Below, one piece after another: positions 62,444 to 64,000 of a stretch of 64,000 bases of DNA. Source of the stretch: Opitutia bacterium (GTDB lineage: Bacteria > Verrucomicrobiota > Verrucomicrobiia > Opitutales > Opitutaceae); contig JACPIT010000002.1 in assembly GCA_016187945.1 (NCBI GenBank), positions 341,110 through 405,109 of the forward strand. The letters run 5' to 3'. The position numbers and the translations under genes are program-made. The stretch's first letter is position 1. Each line of letters begins with the position of its first letter. The notes beneath the pieces are model-generated. The model ran no database searches. It had not been told where the DNA came from and saw only the letters and a program-made list of their open reading frames with translations.

Positions 62444-63232
62444 TTAGCGGGGGGCAGCGGTTTCAATCCTGCGACCGGCGGTCGCGGGGACGGGCACGTA
62501 TTTCGGCTCCGCCTTTTCGTCGAAAGTCGCGAGCAATTCGCGGATCTCGTTCTCGGATTCGTGGCACGGCGTCCAGCGCCAGCCCTCCGGCGTCGGCGCG
62601 CCGATCCACGCTTTGCGCTCCACTTTGTCGTAAGCGTAGCCGTGGCTGAGACCCCAGTAGACGGTTTGCAGCAGCTTCGGTTTGGCGTCGCCGGGCGGGG
62701 CGACGATTTCCTCGCCGTGCGTGACACAGCGGTTGAATTGCACGCAGCGATTGAGCACGGTCATCGTGTGCGCCATCCGTTCGGCCGCGGGAAGAGTGGG
62801 ATCGGCGAGGCTGAGGAGCGGCAACTCGAGGGCTTGCGCCAATCGCGGCGGCAAACGAAGCCGCAGCTTGATGAGCCGCGCGCTCAAGGCACTGAGATGA
62901 CTTTCCAGTTTCTGGAGATCGGCGGCCATTCGCCGGTTTTCGATCTCCTGTTCCTCGAGTTCGCCACGTTCCTTGGCCGTCTTCGCTTTGAGAAGATCGC
63001 GTTTCGCCTCCAACTCGCGCGCACGTTCCTCGAACGCCTTTACGGTCGAATTGAGCAGTTCGCGCTGGGTCGTCCAATCGGATTCGATCCGGACGGTCTC
63101 CGCGCGGATTTTAACCCACTCCAGCGAGAGCTTCGCCAAGGTGTCGACCGGATCGGTCGAGGCGCCGTAGCCGGCGGAGGCGCACAAGACGGTTGCGATA
63201 GCCGGGAAGCATCGAGGTAAACGGACTCTCAT
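62444..63232 (-). CDS. DUF3450 family periplasmic protein
   Basis: 262 residues. Weak signal sequence (CFPAIATVLCASAGYGAS), then a long coiled coil (WVKIRAETVRIESDWTTQRELL to residue about 130) and a C-terminal part (ADPTLPAAERMAHTMTVLNR, VYWGLSHGYAYDK). DUF3450 proteins stand before TtpC-ExbB2-ExbD2-TonB2 operons in several proteobacteria; the order here is the same. First gene of the operon; the exact start is uncertain. Confidence 0.8.
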   Translation of the reverse strand: MRVRLPRCFPAIATVLCASAGYGASTDPVDTLAKLSLEWVKIRAETVRIESDWTTQRELLNSTVKAFEERARELEAKRDLLKAKTAKERGELEEQEIENRRMAADLQKLESHLSALSARLIKLRLRLPPRLAQALELPLLSLADPTLPAAERMAHTMTVLNRCVQFNRCVTHGEEIVAPPGDAKPKLLQTVYWGLSHGYAYDKVERKAWIGAPTPEGWRWTPCHESENEIRELLATFDEKAEPKYVPVPATAGRRIETAAPR

Positions 63233-63537
63233 TGGATGTCGGCGGATGCACGGGAAGCTGACGCGACGTCGGCGACTGAAGGGCATCGCGTTACGCTTTT
63301 TTGGGGGAGGCGCTGAACGGCGGGGATCAGTCCAACGCTTGGCTGCAATTTCCCCGCGCATTTACCGTTCACGTCAAGCGGAGCGCAATGAACGGGCGTC
63401 CCATAAATAGGGGACAGCGCCGCGCAAGTTTCGACGCGACATGCCGGAAACCTGGCTCACGGGAGGAAAAGAAAAACGCGCGCCGAGGCGCGCGTTTGGG
63501 TCGACGAGTGGCCGCGACGGCGGTCGGGCTCCAGGCG
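63233..63537. other. Intergenic region between the TonB operon and xylA
   Basis: 305 bases without a gene. Contains the xylA terminator (63465-63497) and must hold the promoter of the TonB operon on the minus strand; a TTGACG hexamer (complement at 63372-63377) lacks a fitting -10 box. Confidence 0.6.
63465..63497 (-). terminator. Terminator of xylA
   Basis: AAACGCGCGC (63474-63483) / GCGCGCGTTT (63488-63497), 4-base loop; on the minus strand followed by TTTTTCTTTT. Confidence 0.85.
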
Positions 63538-64000
63538 TCAGCCGTGCAGATACTGCATGAGCAGGTTCTCGAGATACTCCTGCTTGCCGGAGCGGGGCGT
63601 GGGTTCGCCGAGTTTGGTGAGCACGAGTTTCTCGAGCGAGGCGAGCGTCGCTTTGCCCTTCTCGATGTCGCGGCCGTAGTCGCTGTCGAACGACGCGTAG
63701 CGGTCGGCGACGAAGCGCTCCAACTTGCCCTCGGCGAGGATGCGGCGCGCGAGCTTGAAGGCCAGAGCGTAGGCGTCCATGCCGCCGATGTGCGCGAGGA
63801 AGAGATCCTCGGGGTCGATGGACGGACGGCGGAGCTTGGCGTCGAAGTTGAAGCCGCCCGTGCCGAGGCCGCCGGCTTTGAGGATGGAGACCATCGCGAG
63901 CGTGAGTTCGCGCACGTCGGTGTTGAACTGGTCGGTGTCCCAGCCGAGGAGCTGGTCGCCGGCGTTGGCGTCGATGGAGCCGAGCATGCCGGCGGAGGCG
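63538..64000 (-). CDS. xylA: Xylose isomerase, C-terminal part
   Basis: The last about 150 residues; the start is beyond the right edge. MLGSIDANAGDQLLGWDTDQFNTDVRE is the metal-binding block of xylose isomerase, followed by GGFNFDAKLRRPSIDPEDLFLAHIGGMDA and the C-terminal arm (ENLLMQYLHG). It converts xylose to xylulose and completes the link from the xylan locus to sugar metabolism. The frame continues unbroken to base 64000. Confidence 0.93.
   Translation of the reverse strand, partial: ASAGMLGSIDANAGDQLLGWDTDQFNTDVRELTLAMVSILKAGGLGTGGFNFDAKLRRPSIDPEDLFLAHIGGMDAYALAFKLARRILAEGKLERFVADRYASFDSDYGRDIEKGKATLASLEKLVLTKLGEPTPRSGKQEYLENLLMQYLHG

Overview
The window looks like chromosomal DNA of a high-GC Verrucomicrobiota bacterium, most likely Opitutaceae. 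Five things point there: the Chlamydiae/Verrucomicrobia/Planctomycetes small basic protein (22086-22241), a double-length UvrA with four ATPase cassettes (8659-14856), a large TonB-dependent receptor with the 'VVLSPFEV' N-terminal motif and no SusD partner, mostly weak Shine-Dalgarno sequences, and many secreted plant-polysaccharide enzymes. No rRNA, phage, insertion sequence, transposase or CRISPR array was seen. The taxonomic call is inference.

Layout. 1-4967 is housekeeping: the end of murJ, a small acetyltransferase, rpmB, a MidA-type methyltransferase, an S41 protease and tsaD. 4964-8433 is a two-gene secreted carbohydrate module (six-hairpin glycosidase plus GH28). 8659-14856 is the double UvrA. 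15030-21149 holds a GT4 glycosyltransferase, a holin-like membrane protein, lpdA, two receiver-only response regulators and a PilB/GspE ATPase coupled to a tiny unknown gene. A tRNA-Arg(CCG) follows. 21399-28453 carries a DedA protein, the small basic protein, cutA, rpoZ, smpB, plsY and the threonine genes thrB, lysC and thrC. A CocE-type hydrolase, a methyltransferase and a cardiolipin-synthase-like enzyme come next.

33242-53472 is a glucuronoxylan utilisation locus: TonB-dependent receptor, SGNH esterase, GH3, GH35-like enzyme, a CE4-GH10 fusion, GH115 alpha-glucuronidase, mannonate dehydratase (uxuA), GH43, an SDR oxidoreductase and a divergent GPH sugar symporter. xylA is cut by the right edge. 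Together these can import and cut xylan, strip glucuronate and acetyl groups, and feed xylose and glucuronate into central metabolism. 53996-63232 (minus strand) is a TonB energy operon: DUF3450, a TtpC-like ExbB, ExbB, ExbD, TPR, TonB, TPR and two tandem secreted proteins whose C-termini resemble the TonB C-terminal domain. It would energise receptors such as the one at 33242.

The most unusual signal is a dense set of REP-like palindromes (about a dozen sequence families, most starting GTAG) and short tandem repeats. Many lie inside genes in frame. Five exported enzymes carry one between the start codon and the signal peptide, GH43 has a second inside its last domain, and uvrA has about thirteen inserts, with its stop codon supplied by another element. 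This resembles the Rickettsia palindromic elements in outcome, but here the insertions sit at tolerant sites (signal-peptide n-regions, domain linkers) and different copies of one family are read in different frames.
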